Source of the DNA: Rhizoctonia solani
Taxonomy: Eukaryota; Basidiomycota; Agaricomycetes; Cantharellales; Ceratobasidiaceae
Assembly: GCF_016906535.1 (NCBI RefSeq)
Contig: NC_057371.1
Coordinates: 992,001 to 1,056,000 of the forward strand
Direction: 5' to 3'
Length of the DNA: 64,000 nt
Shown one piece after another: positions 10,358 through 22,500 of this stretch. The position numbers were made by a program, and so were the translations under genes. The number at the start of each line of letters is the position of its first letter. Positions within the stretch are counted from its first letter, which is position 1. The notes below the pieces were generated by a model. It searched no databases. It worked only from the letters and a program-made list of their open reading frames with translations, and was not told where the DNA came from.

Positions 10358-11591
10358 ATGCCTGCTTTTCAATCAATTGACACCCTTCCTTACTGATATA
10401 GACATACACATATACCTGGAATTTATTCCAATTTTCTCAAATTTAAACAGAGACAAACAGACTTACCTAATACATGACTTTGGGGCTTATATCATACCCT
10501 AAGCACCTTGCCACATCCCCTCCTCTGCTTAGTCAGCTACATAGCAACCTTCACCTTAATGACATCATAGGTGACATGTATGCATGAGTAAGGCCATTGA
10601 TGGAGTTGGCTTCTTATTGGTTACAGTATTTGTATTTAACACTGCCTTAGAACAATATATAAGGAGGGCAATCAACCATGGTAATCCCTAGGTTGATTAC
10701 CTCTTGTTGCATCCCACTCAGTGTACAAGGACCTTACAGTTGGGTAATCATTATCAAGTAGACACTTTGCTGAGCACCTTAAGCATTGTTGCCACTGTAC
10801 TTGGATAACTCATTGCTGCCTTAAGCAGCTTGTCTGTTGTAGTTAGATGCCTTGTTGTTGTAGATAGTCTCCTTGATGCCTTATACAACTTTTGATTATA
10901 CTCCCTTGGCTGCAAGCACCACACCCATGCTGTCCCAGACCAAGTCTAGGATACTTACAATCACTGCATGAATGTTGACTTCTATGTTCTCAACAGGCCA
11001 GAGGAGATGAAGGCACATTTGCACAGCACTGCCAACATCATACATGGCCTGATGAGCACCAGCAGCTAGAACAAGATGAGATTCATCAAGTGCAATGTCT
11101 ACAAGCACCCCAAGAGGGGATTGATGTACTGGCTTGATCCCAATAGTGCAGATGGCTCCAGCGCCCTGTATGGAAAAAGGGAATATTGCAGTTGGCTTTT
11201 CATTGCCTCCAATCCTGGTGCTTTCAGGGACTTTGCACAATGGCATTGCCATGGGTTTGCTACCCCTTGACCCACTGTCTCTGTGCCTCCCACAGCAAGG
11301 GAGCTCACTCAGGCAATGCAAAACCTGATCCTATTCTATCCATCCAACCCACCAGCTTACAGTACTGCTCTCAACTTGCCTGTGACACCTCCTCCATGCC
11401 CAGACACTCCCAGGCCAACAGAAGAACATGTGCCAGCTCCCCTCCCATTCCCACTGTTCTTCAGTATACCAGACACTTGCTGGACACTGGGCTATGTGTC
11501 TCCTGTGAGAGAGACACATTGGGAGCCCCAGTACTGCCTGGGATAAAACAATAAAGAAATCAGAAGGAATGTGGAGTCTTTTGAAGGCACT
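10358..11591 (+). pseudogene. ORF3 of gypsy family A, copy 2, split by a solo LTR
   Basis: ATG at 10358 starts MPAFQSIDTLPY. The frame is then cut by the 560-bp solo LTR (10394-10953, plus its 5-bp duplication) and continues with NVDFYVLNRPEEMKAHL, YKHPKRGLMYWLDP, NPGAFRDFAQWHCHGFATP and, in a shifted frame, EEHVPAPLPFPLFFSIPDTCW. One in-frame stop lies near 11068. It is homologous to 4572-5302 along the whole length except the acidic tail. The start codon, the Trp/His motifs and the Pro-rich linker are all kept, which argues for past protein-level function. Confidence 0.7.
10394..10953 (+). repeat. Solo LTR, gypsy family B (560 bp) with 5-bp target duplication
   Basis: The sequence matches the 3' LTR of the family B element (18936-19514). 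The flanks are CTTAC at 10389-10393 and CTTAC at 10954-10958. It inserted into ORF3 of the family A copy and later lost its internal region by LTR-LTR recombination, so family B was active after family A copy 2 had inserted. Confidence 0.92.
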
Positions 11592-11949
11592 GTGTGAAGC
11601 CCAACTACACTGGATGTAGGTAGAGGACCAAACTGTTGCAACTCAGCTTGGGCCTATGGTACTAGCACTGACAACAAGTATCCAGACACCCAGTTTGGCT
11701 GTATGCGTTGACTGTAGGCTCAGACTATGCTAAAACAAGATGATATGCAATGCAGTTCATGCTCAGTGAGACATTGACCTTGCCAATCAGTGGCATGTGT
11801 TGGATCTTATGGGCTATAGTGTGTGATTATCAAATTCTGGGTTTGGAAAGACAAGATTCTTGACAATATGCACTAACAGAAGTGACAGATCTGTCAGTTC
11901 CAACTGGCTTTGCATTTTGAAGTAAGTCAATACATTGGACTGTTTGTTA
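11592..11949. other. 358-bp stretch without recognised content
   Basis: It lies between the broken ORF3 and the fold-back element. Stops occur in all frames, CpG is rare, and no similarity to the other repeats of the window was noticed. Confidence 0.3.
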
Positions 11950-13516
11950 CACTGAGCAGCAAAAGTATTGCAGGTCAGGAGAGGTCAAAAGTTTATGTCC
12001 ATTGCTGAGCAGCCAATCAGTGAATCCCATCCAAATTATACTGACACATGTGGCCATTGCGGTCCTATGTTTTAGCACAAAATCTCACAAATCCATCAAG
12101 ACCTAAGCTCACAACCCCACTTTTGCTGTAATGCAACCTGCAAAACCTTTGCCAGTTGTATTGAGCATCTTAAAAATCTGCACATAACTGACTGTGCAGT
12201 TCAGTATAAGTTCTGGTTTTTTGCACACACATTCTCAGTTATATGGGCCACTTTTGGGCAGAATATCAGCTTGTTCCACCCATTAGGGACTGTGTAACAT
12301 AACTGTCTTCTCAGGGCCAGCTAAAAATACTCAAAATTGCAGTTGCATTGAACTCAAGGCACTGTGTGGGCTGGAAATAATAGAGTATTTTAGGCAGCTA
12401 CTGGTACCTAGCAAAGCAGTTTTTATGACCTTCACATAACTGGGACTGGCAATATAAGAGATTGCAGTGGGTTAGGCTGTATGAGCTGAAAGTTGAAATG
12501 CTACTCATAAGCTGGAATCCAAGCCAAATGACATATGACTTCTAGCAGTAGTAGACACAGGTCAAGGGTATGCTGAGATCAGTTATCTAGGGCAGCAGTG
12601 ATGTGTACAGAAAGATAGCATGCAGTATATACAGAGATTGCAGGCAATGGGTGGGGTCTCAAACTGAACATGTTCTAACTCTGTGATTGTGAATTGGAAG
12701 AGGTTGAAACTCATACAGTAGAAGGTTACTCTTGGACAGACCAGATGACAGATAATTGGCTGTTTCCTGATTGACAATCACAGAGGTAGAACCTGTTCAA
12801 TTTGAGACCCCACCCATGGGCTGCAATCTCTGTGTATACTGCGTGCTATCTTTCTGTACACATCACTGCTGCCCTAGATAACTGATCTCAGCATACCCTT
12901 GACCTGTGTCTACTACTGCTAGAAGTCATATGTCATTTGGCTTGGATTCCAGCTTATGAGTAGCATTTCAACTTTCAGCTCATACAGCCTAACCCACTGC
13001 AATCTCTTATATTGCCAGTCCCAGTTATGTGAAGGTCATAAAAACTGCTTTGCTAGGTACCAGTAGCTGCCTAAAATACTCTATATTATTTCCAGCCCAC
13101 ACAGTGCCTTGAGTTCAATGCAACTGCAATTTTGAGTATTTTTAGCTGGCCCTGAGAAGACAGTTATGTTACACAGTCCCTAATGGGTGGAACAAGCTGA
13201 TATTCTGCCCAAAAGTGGCCCATATAACTGAGAATGTGTGTGCAAAAAACCAGAACTTATACTGAACTGCACAGTCAGTTATGTGCAGATTTTTAAGATG
13301 CTCAATACAACTGGCAAAGGTTTTGCAGGTTGCATTACAGCAAAAGTGGGGTTGTGAGCTTAGGTCTTGATGGATTTGTGAGATTTTGTGCTAAAACATA
13401 GTGCCGCAATGGCCACATGTGTCAGTATAATTTGGATGGGATTCACTGATTGGCTGCTCAGCAATGGACATAAACTTTTGACCTCTCCTGACCTGCAATA
13501 CTTTTGCTGCTCAGTC
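11950..13516. mobile_element. Fold-back element, copy 1: 1.57-kb palindrome with Tc1/mariner-like ends
   Basis: The outer ends are CACTGAGCAGC at 11950 and its near reverse complement ending at 13516, flanked by TA on both sides (11948-11949 and 13517-13518). From each end inward the two arms are near-perfect reverse complements for about 740 bp. They are separated by a loop of about 80 bp (roughly 12690-12768). No transposase is readable. It sits inside a family B 5' LTR, whose right 186 bp continue directly after it. Confidence 0.88.
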
Positions 13517-13702
13517 TAGCTCACTGCCTTAAGTGGCCTTCTTGTTGTAGTTACCTAGCTGGTCATTGCCTGTAGGGCTTTAGTCACTGTAGTTACTTAG
13601 TTAGTTGTTGTAGGGCTCCCCTTCACTGCATTAAGTGGTTCCTTTATTGTACCACCCCCACAAGCACCTGTGCCCTCAATGTCTCACCAGATGTCTAGGA
13701 CA
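13517..13702 (+). repeat. 5' LTR remnant of gypsy family B
   Basis: It matches the last 190 bp of the 3' LTR (about 19328-19514) and ends in the same CTAGGACA. The missing left two thirds should lie beyond the fold-back element but are not found at 11592-11949, so a deletion accompanied or followed that insertion. Confidence 0.85.
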
Positions 13703-13704
13703 CT

Positions 13705-13717
13705 AGGTAATTGACCT
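13705..13717 (+). other. Primer-binding site of gypsy family B, complementary to the element's own RNA 5' end
   Basis: AGGTAATTGACCT starts 2 nt after the LTR. It is the exact reverse complement of AGGTCAATTACCT found in family B LTRs about 30 bp after the TATA box (for example 44612-44624). In Tf1/Tf2 the first bases of the RNA fold back onto this site and prime reverse transcription without a tRNA. The same site occurs at 23126-23138. Confidence 0.7.
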
Positions 13718-14104
13718 TGTGTTGGTTGTCACCATATCCACTAAGACCTAACAAACAAGAAGAGCTCCTGTACTAGTACAAGGGAAATCAGGTGATTGAA
13801 CTTGCCTTTTGCTGTCAGTAATCAAACCATGTTGGTCCCACCTAGTACCAAATTACTATAAGGCAGACAGCTTCTAATTGTCTGCATACCCCAGTTGCTG
13901 CACCCTTTGTCAGCAGAGCTAGACAGCAGATTCACCTACTTGCAGAAACCTTGCTCCACATCACGCCCAAACACAGCTGTTGATTGGTTGTGGAGACTGT
14001 CCAATGCTAGGCAGTTGATGCAAGCTCTTAGCGTTAGCACAATAAAGTGCTCATAAGTCCTGATATAGGCACTACCTGGCTGTTGTAGCCTCCATCACTC
14101 CAAC
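13718..14104 (+). other. Leader between primer-binding site and gag, gypsy family B
   Basis: About 390 bp match 23139-23540, the leader of a second, CpG-rich copy. There is no long ORF. It is the untranslated leader that would hold packaging signals. Confidence 0.7.
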
Positions 14105-15560
14105 TTGCCCACCATCACCTCTCTCACCCCACCCACTTGTCCTGCAGGGCCTCCTCCCATGCTGGCAGGTCCTACCCCATACATTCCATGGCTACCTGCT
14201 CCTGGCCTCCCTCTAGAAGCCAAACCAAAATCCATCTGGGAGACATGGAACCCCAACTACTGGCAGCCCCTGCTGTTGACAAGAATGGTGTTAGAGAAGC
14301 AACCCTTGAATGGGTCATCTGCCTCCTCTGGGGGTCCAAGGACAATTGGACTGCCTTGAACAAAAATTTGGCAAGCAAGCCAAAGCCATCATGGAGACCT
14401 GCTCAATTGTCAAGAGCATCTCCCAAACTGTTGATTGCCTTGAGGTTAGGGCTCCCCAGTCCCTCAGCCAAGTACCCTGGAGGACCAGAAAGCTCCCCCT
14501 ACGGTCAAGGAAACCCCTTGACCCTGACCCAAAACCAAGCCTATGCAAGAGGCTAACCAACTCCACCCAGCCTTTACAGGCCCAACCAGATCCATCCCTG
14601 GGCTCTACCAGCCCACTCCTGTCAACCAGTCCACCCCCCCATGTCCCCACTTTATTTGGCGCACTCTGTCCAAATGCCTACACCTCCCCCTCCAGCTCCA
14701 GTTACAGCCGCCACCCCTCAATATGCAGCTGTCAAAGTAGACCATCTGGACCCTTACAAGGGGAAGGTTGAAGCAAGGCTAAGCAATGGCTGACCTGCAT
14801 GCTTGCATGGGTTTGGCTCAACCAGAGGATGTTCACTACCCAAACAGAAATCCTCTTGTTCTTGCTGATGAACATGGATGATGCTGCCAGCATGTGGGCC
14901 CACCCACATCTAGACCTATTAGGGTCCCATTGCGCAATCATCCAGAATACAGATGACTTCAAAAGGGAACTCCTGGGCTTTGGGGATCCAGGCGCCACAA
15001 GGGCAGCAGAAAATCACATTGCCCACACAGACTGGCACATGCGCCAATTATATTACTAAGTTCTGCACCCTGGCAATGGAATTGGATTGGAACAATGTGG
15101 CTCTCAGGGGCCAATTGCACAAGGCCTTCATTGGGAGGTCAGCCAGCAAATTGCAACCTGCAAATGCCACCCCCTATCCTAGAGCTGCAGAACGCAGCAC
15201 TAGTCATTGATAATGCCTCCAAGAGGAGCGCACCAGCCACCTGCCAAAGGGTAATAAGTCTGGTAGCTTGTCCCCCCCAATAGGGGGGAAAGTACTGGCC
15301 AACCAGCCTTGACATAGAAAAAACTCTCCAACAACCACAACTTTGTGTTGGAAGAGGAGCATAACCACTGCCATGCCAAAGGCACTTGCATCAAATGCAG
15401 GAAATGGGCATAAGTTTGCAGAATGCTGGACAGGATGGAAGGCAACCCCCAAGGGAGGATCAGGGAAGCCCAAGAAGCTGCCAAGATTGGCAAAGAGTCT
15501 GGACCCAAATTGAGAAAAGACTAAGGGTACCTGCTGCCACGCACAAGGACCCAAAGGACT
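14105..15560 (+). pseudogene. gag of gypsy family B, broken
   Basis: A Pro-rich N-terminus (from ATG 14105) is followed in shifted frames by a Pro/Ser/Gln-rich segment and then a Gag core: QRMFTTQTEILLFLLMNMDD, AASMWAHPHLD and DDFKRELLGFGDPGATRAAE. The end is close to a zinc-knuckle region, with KRSAPATC and later GTCIKCRKWA traces around 15230-15410. Several frame changes occur near 14310, 14800 and 15060. It forms the particle shell in an intact element. Confidence 0.7.
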
Positions 15561-15599
15561 CTGGCTGTAATCTTGAAATTTGTAATATATTGTCACATA

Positions 15600-18500
15600 G
15601 AAATTCACCACTCTTCATAATTTCAGTCAAGCCAGAGAAACAAGCAGAATCACTAGAAGTCCTGATAGATTCAGGTGCAACCTCTTCATTTTTACACCCA
15701 CAAACTGCTGAGGCATTGCACCTACCCCTAAGACCTCCCCACTCCACACACTGTTAATATGCTCAATGGATTGAGCCCCCAGGCTGGTAAAATCTGGAAG
15801 AAGGCCAATCTTACCTTCTCCCTTGATGGCAAGCACATGACCAAAACCTTCCTTATCTGTAACACAGGGTCTCATGCTGCCATCTTGGGATTGAAATGGT
15901 TGGATGCCCACAATCCAGAAATTGATTGGAATTGTGCACACTCACTTTTCCTCATACTCCACTGGAACACATAAACATTGCCAAGGAAGAGGAAGCAGAC
16001 AAGAACCCCCTTGAAGGAGTACCCCCAGAATACCACCAGTGCGCTAAGGTATTTGGGGAGGAAGAATTCTATAAGCTTCCCCCACACCAGCATTATGACA
16101 TTGGGATTGAGCTCACCAAAGAAGGCCCCTTGAATTCTCCCCTGTACAGTATGACAGACACCAAATCCACTACTCTTAAGGATTGGCTCAGGGACAAATT
16201 AAAGGCCAGCAAGGTTTGCCCCAGCAAGTTGTCCATCAGTTCACTGGTCATGTTTGTTCCCAAGAAAGACAGCTCCTGCAGGCTTGTAGTTGATTACCGC
16301 TGCCTTAACAACCAGACCAAAAAGAATGTGTACCTTACCTTCCCCTGATGACCTCATGGCCCAGCTCTGCAGTGCCAAGATCTTCACCAAACTGGATTTG
16401 AGATGGGGTTACAATAATGTCTGTGTCAAAGAGGGTGACAAGTGGAAAACAGCCTTCCAAACTAAGTACAGCTTGTACAAATCCCTGGTCATGACCTTTG
16501 GCCTAACTAAGGCCCCTGCTGCCTTCCAACACTTTATGAACAAGCTATTCAAGGACCTACTGGATGTATGTGTCATCATTTACCTTGACAACATCCTAAT
16601 CTACTCCAAGGATAACACATCACACATGCAGCACATTCATGAGGTTTTACAGTGTCTAATGGACAATCAGTTATTCTGTAAGGCTTTGAAATGCACATTC
16701 CACATATCATTGGTCAAGTATCTAGGGATCATTGTATCAGACAAGGGTTTTAGCCTGGATAAGCTCAAGATCCAGGCTGTCCAAGAATGGCCAACGCCCA
16801 CCAAGGTTAAGGAGGTACAATCCTTCCTTGGATTTGCAAATTCCCTATGCTGCTTTGTTGCCAATTTCAGTCACATGGCCTGGCTGCTACACAACCTGGT
16901 AAAGAAGGATACTCCCTGGAAATGGTTGGAAAAGGAACAAGGGGCTTTTGAATCAATAAAAGAAGCCATCACCAACGCCCCTGTATTGGCCCATGCGGAC
17001 CCATCAAAGCCATACTTCCTGGAGACCAATGCATTGGGAGTAGCCCTTGGTTCCATACTGAGCCAATGCCAAGAAGACAGCCGTCTACATCCATTAGGGT
17101 TCCTGTCAGAATTGCTCAAAGGTGCCAAACAGAATTACAACGCCCACAACAAGGAACTACTAGCCATAATCAGGTCATTCAAATATTGGTGCATCTTCTT
17201 GGAAGGCACCCTGCACCCTGTCACTGTCTTCACCAACCACCAAAACCTTGAATACTGGAAGGAGTCCTGGACTTTCAACTGTTGCCATGCCAGATGGCCC
17301 CTCTTGCTAGCAGGATACCATTTCCAGGTTGTATACTGGCCCAGCAAACAGTCTGGCAAGCCCAATGCACTATCTTGCCGCTCTGACCATGCAGATGTCC
17401 CTCCTGGCAATCAAACTATGCTTCCAGAACCTGTCTTTGCCAATATTACCCTAGTCACTCCCAAAAAAGAACTCCAACACCAGATCAAGGCTGCCCTGGA
17501 CCAAGACAAATCCCTGGAGGAAATACTACAATTCCTCCAGAATGAGTCCAAGGCCCCCCCATCCATCAAACAGGCATTCAAGGATTACAAAATGGAAGCT
17601 GGCCTATTATTCTACCAAGGACGCATTGTGGTTCCCAACATTGAACATTGAGAACAGACTTGCCATGCACCTTTCACAACAGTCCCCTGGCAGGCCACCC
17701 AGGCAGGCAACGGACACTGGAACTAGTCTCACAGAACTACTAATGGCTGGGCATACAAGCTGACACTTATTGGCATGTGGATTCTTGCAAAATGTGCCAG
17801 CGATCAGGAAACCCAAGTATGCATCCATTCCACCTCAGCTGCTTGACCTTCCTACTAGACCCTGGCAACATATTTTGTACAATATGATTGTAGACCTCCC
17901 AAGGGATGGTAACCATGACTCCATACTGGTCATTGTGGATAGTTTCACCAAATATGTAACTCTGGTGGAATGTTCCAAGAAACTCAAGGCCCCAGAATTA
18001 GTAGATCTATTCCTATGCCACATCTGGAAGAAATACAGCATGCCAGAGAAAACCATATCAGACTGCAGATGAGTATTTAATAACAGATTCCTGAAGGCTC
18101 TATACCAATGCCTGGGGATAGACCCTCACTACTTGTCTGCTTACCACCCCCAAAGCAATGGACAAACAGAACACGTGAATCCATCTGTGGAACACTTCTT
18201 GAGGGCCTACTCAGGAGTCAATTGGAAGGATTGGTTCAAATGGCTCCCTATGGTGGAATTTGCATACAACAATGCAGTTCACAGCATGACCAGCATGACA
18301 CCCTTCAAGGCACTCCACAGATAGGAACCCACCCTGACTCCAAGCAATCCCAACAGATGTACCCAAAGCAGACAACCTTGCAAACCATATGGAGGCACAA
18401 TGAAAGGAAATTGAGTTGGCCCTCCAGCAATCTAAGTCACAAATGGGAGCTGGAGAAGAAGGGGAACTGTGGGAATTCAAGGTTGGGGAAGAAGCTTGGC

Positions 18501-18943
18501 CAGACACCAAAAACCTTAAACTCAAAACTCTGAGTCCAAAACTCACCAACCAACAAGTGGGACCCTTTAGGGTTATTGAAAAGATCTCCAACTGTGCCTA
18601 CCAACTGGAGCTGCCATCATCCATGCAAGTTCACAACATCTTCTACATAGGACTACTGTCCAAAGTCAAGAGGGATGAAAACTGGAACTTTGAAAACAGG
18701 CCACCACCTATTATCATAGATGGCAAGGAAGGGTACAAGGTCAAAGGGATCATGGATATAGAAGAAAGGGACAGAAAATGGTTCTTCAGAGTCAAATGGA
18801 AGGGCTATGGACCAGAAGAAAACATGTGGGAACCCCAGGAAAACTTGAAAAATGTGGGGAAAATATTAAAGAAGTATGAGGAAGAGATGAAAAAGAAGGC
18901 CCTTGGCACTGCCAAGGCCCTTAGAGGGGGGGCAGTGTTGTAG
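15600..18943 (+). pseudogene. pol of gypsy family B, broken and catalytically mutated
   Basis: The protease motif VLIDSGATSSFLHP lies near 15660. The RT/RNase H frame 16290-17651 is open for 453 codons: FTKLDLRWGYNNV, then YLDNIL instead of YLDDIL, then ETNALG where ETDASG is usual and TNHQNLEYW where TDHQNLEYW is usual. The integrase keeps VDSFTKYVTLVECS and YHPQSNGQTEH but is broken near 18070 and 18325. The last frame (18416-18943) is intact for the GPFRVIEKIS linker and the chromodomain FRVKWKGYGPEENMWEP. The Asp to Asn changes (GACGAC to GACAAC type) remove catalytic metal ligands, so this copy is dead even where frames are open. Confidence 0.9.
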
Positions 18944-19514
18944 ATACACTTATACCAAGGACATTTATTCCAATTTTCTCAAATTTAAACAAAGTTAAAC
19001 AGACAACATTTTTGATCATGTGACTGTGGCAATTATATCTTACACTAAGCGCCAACCATGTCCCCTTCTGCGCTTACCAAGCATATGTAGCCACCTCCAC
19101 CTATGATGTCATCATGACACATCAGTGACACATATACATGAGTAAGGCCAACTGCAGAGCAGGGTTCTTATTGATATAGTATTGCATATGTTGTATTTGT
19201 AATTAGCTTTCCCTTGTAATATATAAAGAGGCCAACCAACCATGGTAACACCCAGGTCAATTATCTCTTGTTGCATCACAACACTGTACAAGGGCCTTAA
19301 GCCCAGTAACTTACCTAGTACTTAGATAGCTCACTGCCTTAAGCAGCCTTTGTGTTGTAGTTACCTAGCTGGTCATTGCCTGTAGGGCTTTGGTCACCAT
19401 AGTTACTTAGTTAGTTGTTGTAGGGCTCCCCTTCACTGCCTTAAGTGGTTCCTTTATTGTACCACCCAGCCACAAGCACCCATGCCCTTGACATCTCACC
19501 AGACATCTAGGACA
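18936..19514 (+). repeat. 3' LTR of gypsy family B (579 bp)
   Basis: It starts TGTTGTAGATAC right after a polypurine tract (AGAGGGGGGGCAG, 18923-18935) and ends CTAGGACA. A TATA-like ATATATAAAG lies near 19219, and the self-primer motif AGGTCAATTATCT at 19254-19266 differs from the perfect complement of the primer-binding site by one C to T. Confidence 0.92.
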
Positions 19515-22500
19515 AGTTAAGATGACCACAAACAGGTGGCACAGCTGCCTTCCAGTTTCATACTGGGCAGCCTCTGCAAGACATCTGGCCCACTCCTCAT
19601 CACTCTCCAGTAGTCCTTGTGCAATGCAAGCCTCTTTGAAAGTGGGAAAGACTTGGCCTTCAAAGGTATGGAGGCTTTCAAAGGAAGTGGGGCCACACAC
19701 CACAGTGAGAAGAGTTCTAAGGTAGAATCTTTCCCCACTGTTTGGTGAAACAAAATACATCCTTCCAATAGCCCCAGTGGAGAACCTGACAACCCCATTG
19801 TTCTGTGTAAACCTCTGCAAAGAAAACTTCTGAGTGGTCTTATTCTAGGTGAACTTGTTTGGAATTTCTTGATAGACTAACTCATTTGCAAATCTGCAGA
19901 CTTCTTGATTTTCATGTGCATTCAACTTGAAGAAGGCAGTGAGAGAAGTGTCCTTGGCTGCAGAAATCACATTCTCAATCAACTGGCCTGCACAGAAGGA
20001 AACTGATTGCTGCTCAGGGAGATGGACTTGTAGTCAGACAAGGTTTGGTACCTCCTGATGCAGGGAGAACTTCAAAAGCCACCAAAGTGCTTCATAGGGG
20101 GATACCAGCATGCATCCAAATGTGTCCTGATCTCATCTAGATTTTGAGCTTGCTGTGCAACCCCTTCAGCATTTGTGGTGAGCTCTATGGATATCCTATC
20201 ACCCCCCTTGTACACATACTTAAAGACATATTTGATTGCCCCAATCCCAGAGCATGTCTCCACATTGATATGGCAGGTGTACCTTTTAGACAGGGATGGA
20301 TTGTAGGGAACAACATGTCTATTATCAAAGGTAATTTCAACCCCACTAATAACCTTTCTGAAAGTTTGACAATTGTCCCTATGCCAGTAGAGGGGGTATG
20401 AGTCAGCAACCATGATAGTCTGTGCATTCCACTGCTTCAAGGGATAATAGCCCTTAGTGCAGGCCTTTTTGTCCTTGTCCCAGCATGCAGCATCAGAAGG
20501 ATCAGGACCACATGGGCCATGCAACATGGAAGAAGTGATTACTGCATATAGGGCAGGGTCTGCACCTGGGCCTTCTGCAATTGGAAGCTCAGCACAAATA
20601 TGCTCATCTACATCACCAGGCTCCAGGATGTGAGATGCACACTCCAACCATACTAAGAGGTGCATGTGAGGCAGGCCTCTCTTCTGGAATTCAATGGTGT
20701 GAACATGTGCAATGCATTTCCCAAAATCCCTTTTTGAGTGATATCCTCCATTAACTGGCAGCATTTCAGCTCAAAGGCCTGGGTAATGAGATCTGGCCTG
20801 TCAGAATAAGTTTGACCTGGCAGCAGAGCACTATGTATCTCTGGCCACTTTGGATTAGCTGTCATTGTGATGAACAGCTGTGGCCCACCAAGGTAGCAGG
20901 ATATAGCCATGGCATCCTGATAGCTCTCAGCCATCTGTTGTGGGCCACCATAGTAAGAAGATGGGAGAATATAACAGCCAACCTGTTCTCCATGTGTGAG
21001 GTTATCACTCAAGAGTGCATCACATAGGCCACTGTACAACTCCACTCTGAGTGAAGATGGTTGTTGCATAGCCAAAGTAGTCTACTCTGATCAGCAATGG
21101 CCCAGACATCCACCAGGTACTGTTGGAATAGATGTCTAGCCCAGAAGATGGTTGAAAAGGTTCCATTGGCACCAGGATAGTGGGTTTGAACATCTGGATC
21201 TTCACAGCTGAACAGATAATAGGCATAATACTCTCTTTCTGATACAACACTTTATCTGCCATTGATTGCCAGCTGGGCCATTATCCTCATCATCATCATC
21301 TGGCTCATGCCCTTCTACATCCAATTGAGCAACTCTTTGAGCTGCTTGAGGGTGCAAGCCAGGCTGCCATTGCCAGCCTTGAATGGGTATGTGTCTCTGG
21401 AACCCATGCTCACCCTTAGGAAAAAGTAGAACATAATGCAGACATGCATATGCAGGGTTCCATGAGCTCATCCTTTGAAAAGCCTCCATGATGCTTGAAC
21501 AGCACAATATCATGCTGCTAGTTCAAAGCATTATCAGCCAAGATCAGAGCAATCATCACTGGTTGGGAGATTGTATCTCCTTGGGTCAGTGTTCTGCTGC
21601 TGGCAAAGAACAATGGACACAGTCTGAACAGGTTGTTCTTGCATCCTCTGCCATGCTTGCTTGTAGAGAGCGCATACCAATGTGACTCATGAATCACCCA
21701 GTGAGCAAGTGCATCACCTGGTGCAGAATTAGGTTCCTTGGATCATGTGGTAAGGATAGAGTTGGGCATATTGAGGCTGCTGATCCTCTGAAGCCCTGTC
21801 AAGCACCCCAGAAAGGTGATGAACCTCCCCCCCAATTTTGAAGATATAAGGCCCTTGACCTGCAGGCACCTTGCCAATACTTGTTGCACCAAACAAAGTG
21901 AATGCCAATGCTGCATTGAGAGCTTGAATGTTTTTTTGGAAGTTTTGAGAGAGGTGGTGCCTCCCTGTATAAAGCTCCCAAAGCTCTCTTGGTGGACATC
22001 TAGGGGGAGGGAGGACAATCTGCCCTGAGAGACAGCATGATCCAAAAGTAATTGTATTCCCCTTTAGACACTCAGCATCCCAATGACAAGCTTGACACTC
22101 AGGACATCTAACATTCATTGGCCCTAAATCATGTTGCCCAGTGCAAGACAACCAGCTAACAATCATGTTTTCTTTTGCTGCAGTGCACTCTTGGGCTGCC
22201 TCATTTAGCTGTGCTGGTGGTAATGGCTGCTCATTAGGCTAGTAAGATATATAAGACTCTTTTCCTAATTTTCCCTATGCCAGGCAACTTACCTGTGGGT
22301 GGGCATGCACATCTCCTTGTTCATATCATTGCCTGGAGGTTCTTGATTAATGTTTCCCTGTATCAAAAGGTCAGTAAGGCAAAATCTTATGTGGCAATTG
22401 GTTTATGCTCACTTGATTATCCTCAATGTTCACAGGTACTTGCTGATTTCTGGGATTTGAGGTGGGTCCAATGGGGCAGGCAGCAATTCCTCTGGGATCA

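Larger units (their letters stand above)
6545..10380 (+). pseudogene. pol 3' region of gypsy family A copy 2 (integrase and chromodomain)
   Basis: Zinc-finger residues H and C are visible in HDSPASGCQ, HYYWPAM and CEICQRS (6645-6780). The core resumes at 9217 with MHLTPCKEAATAEDV, SDRGTTF and YHPQSDGQTE. A stop near 9517 and a frame change separate it from the C-terminal frame, 9808-10380, which is open for 190 codons and holds the GPFPIIERVGSHTY linker and the chromodomain KYRVRWKGYVPHEDTWEP. Chromodomains of this class are known to direct integration toward modified histones. The pol stop TGA (10378-10380) overlaps the ATG of ORF3 by 23 nt. Confidence 0.85.
6537..11591 (+). mobile_element. 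Gypsy family A copy 2, 3' part, interrupted by two other elements
   Basis: Pol sequence resumes at the end of RNase H and in the integrase zinc finger (6540-6893). It is cut by a PIF/Harbinger transposon (about 6899-9214), and continues in the integrase core at 9217. The chromodomain (YRVRWKGY near 10080) and ORF3 (from 10358) follow; ORF3 is cut by a solo family B LTR at 10394-10953. ORF3 stops matching copy 1 at about 11591, so the 3' end and LTR are missing. Confidence 0.88.
13517..19514 (+). mobile_element. Gypsy family B retrotransposon (Tf-like), full internal region, 5' LTR truncated
   Basis: The parts in order are a truncated 5' LTR, primer-binding site, leader, gag, protease, RT, RNase H, integrase, chromodomain, polypurine tract and a complete 3' LTR. 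The 3' LTR ends at the Helitron sequence (19515), so the element inserted into the Helitron. Most reading frames are damaged by CpG-type transitions plus several indels. Confidence 0.92.

Noticed and set aside
20144..20401. 85-codon open frame on the plus strand within the Helitron
   Set aside because: Antisense shadow of the Rep core; no motif.
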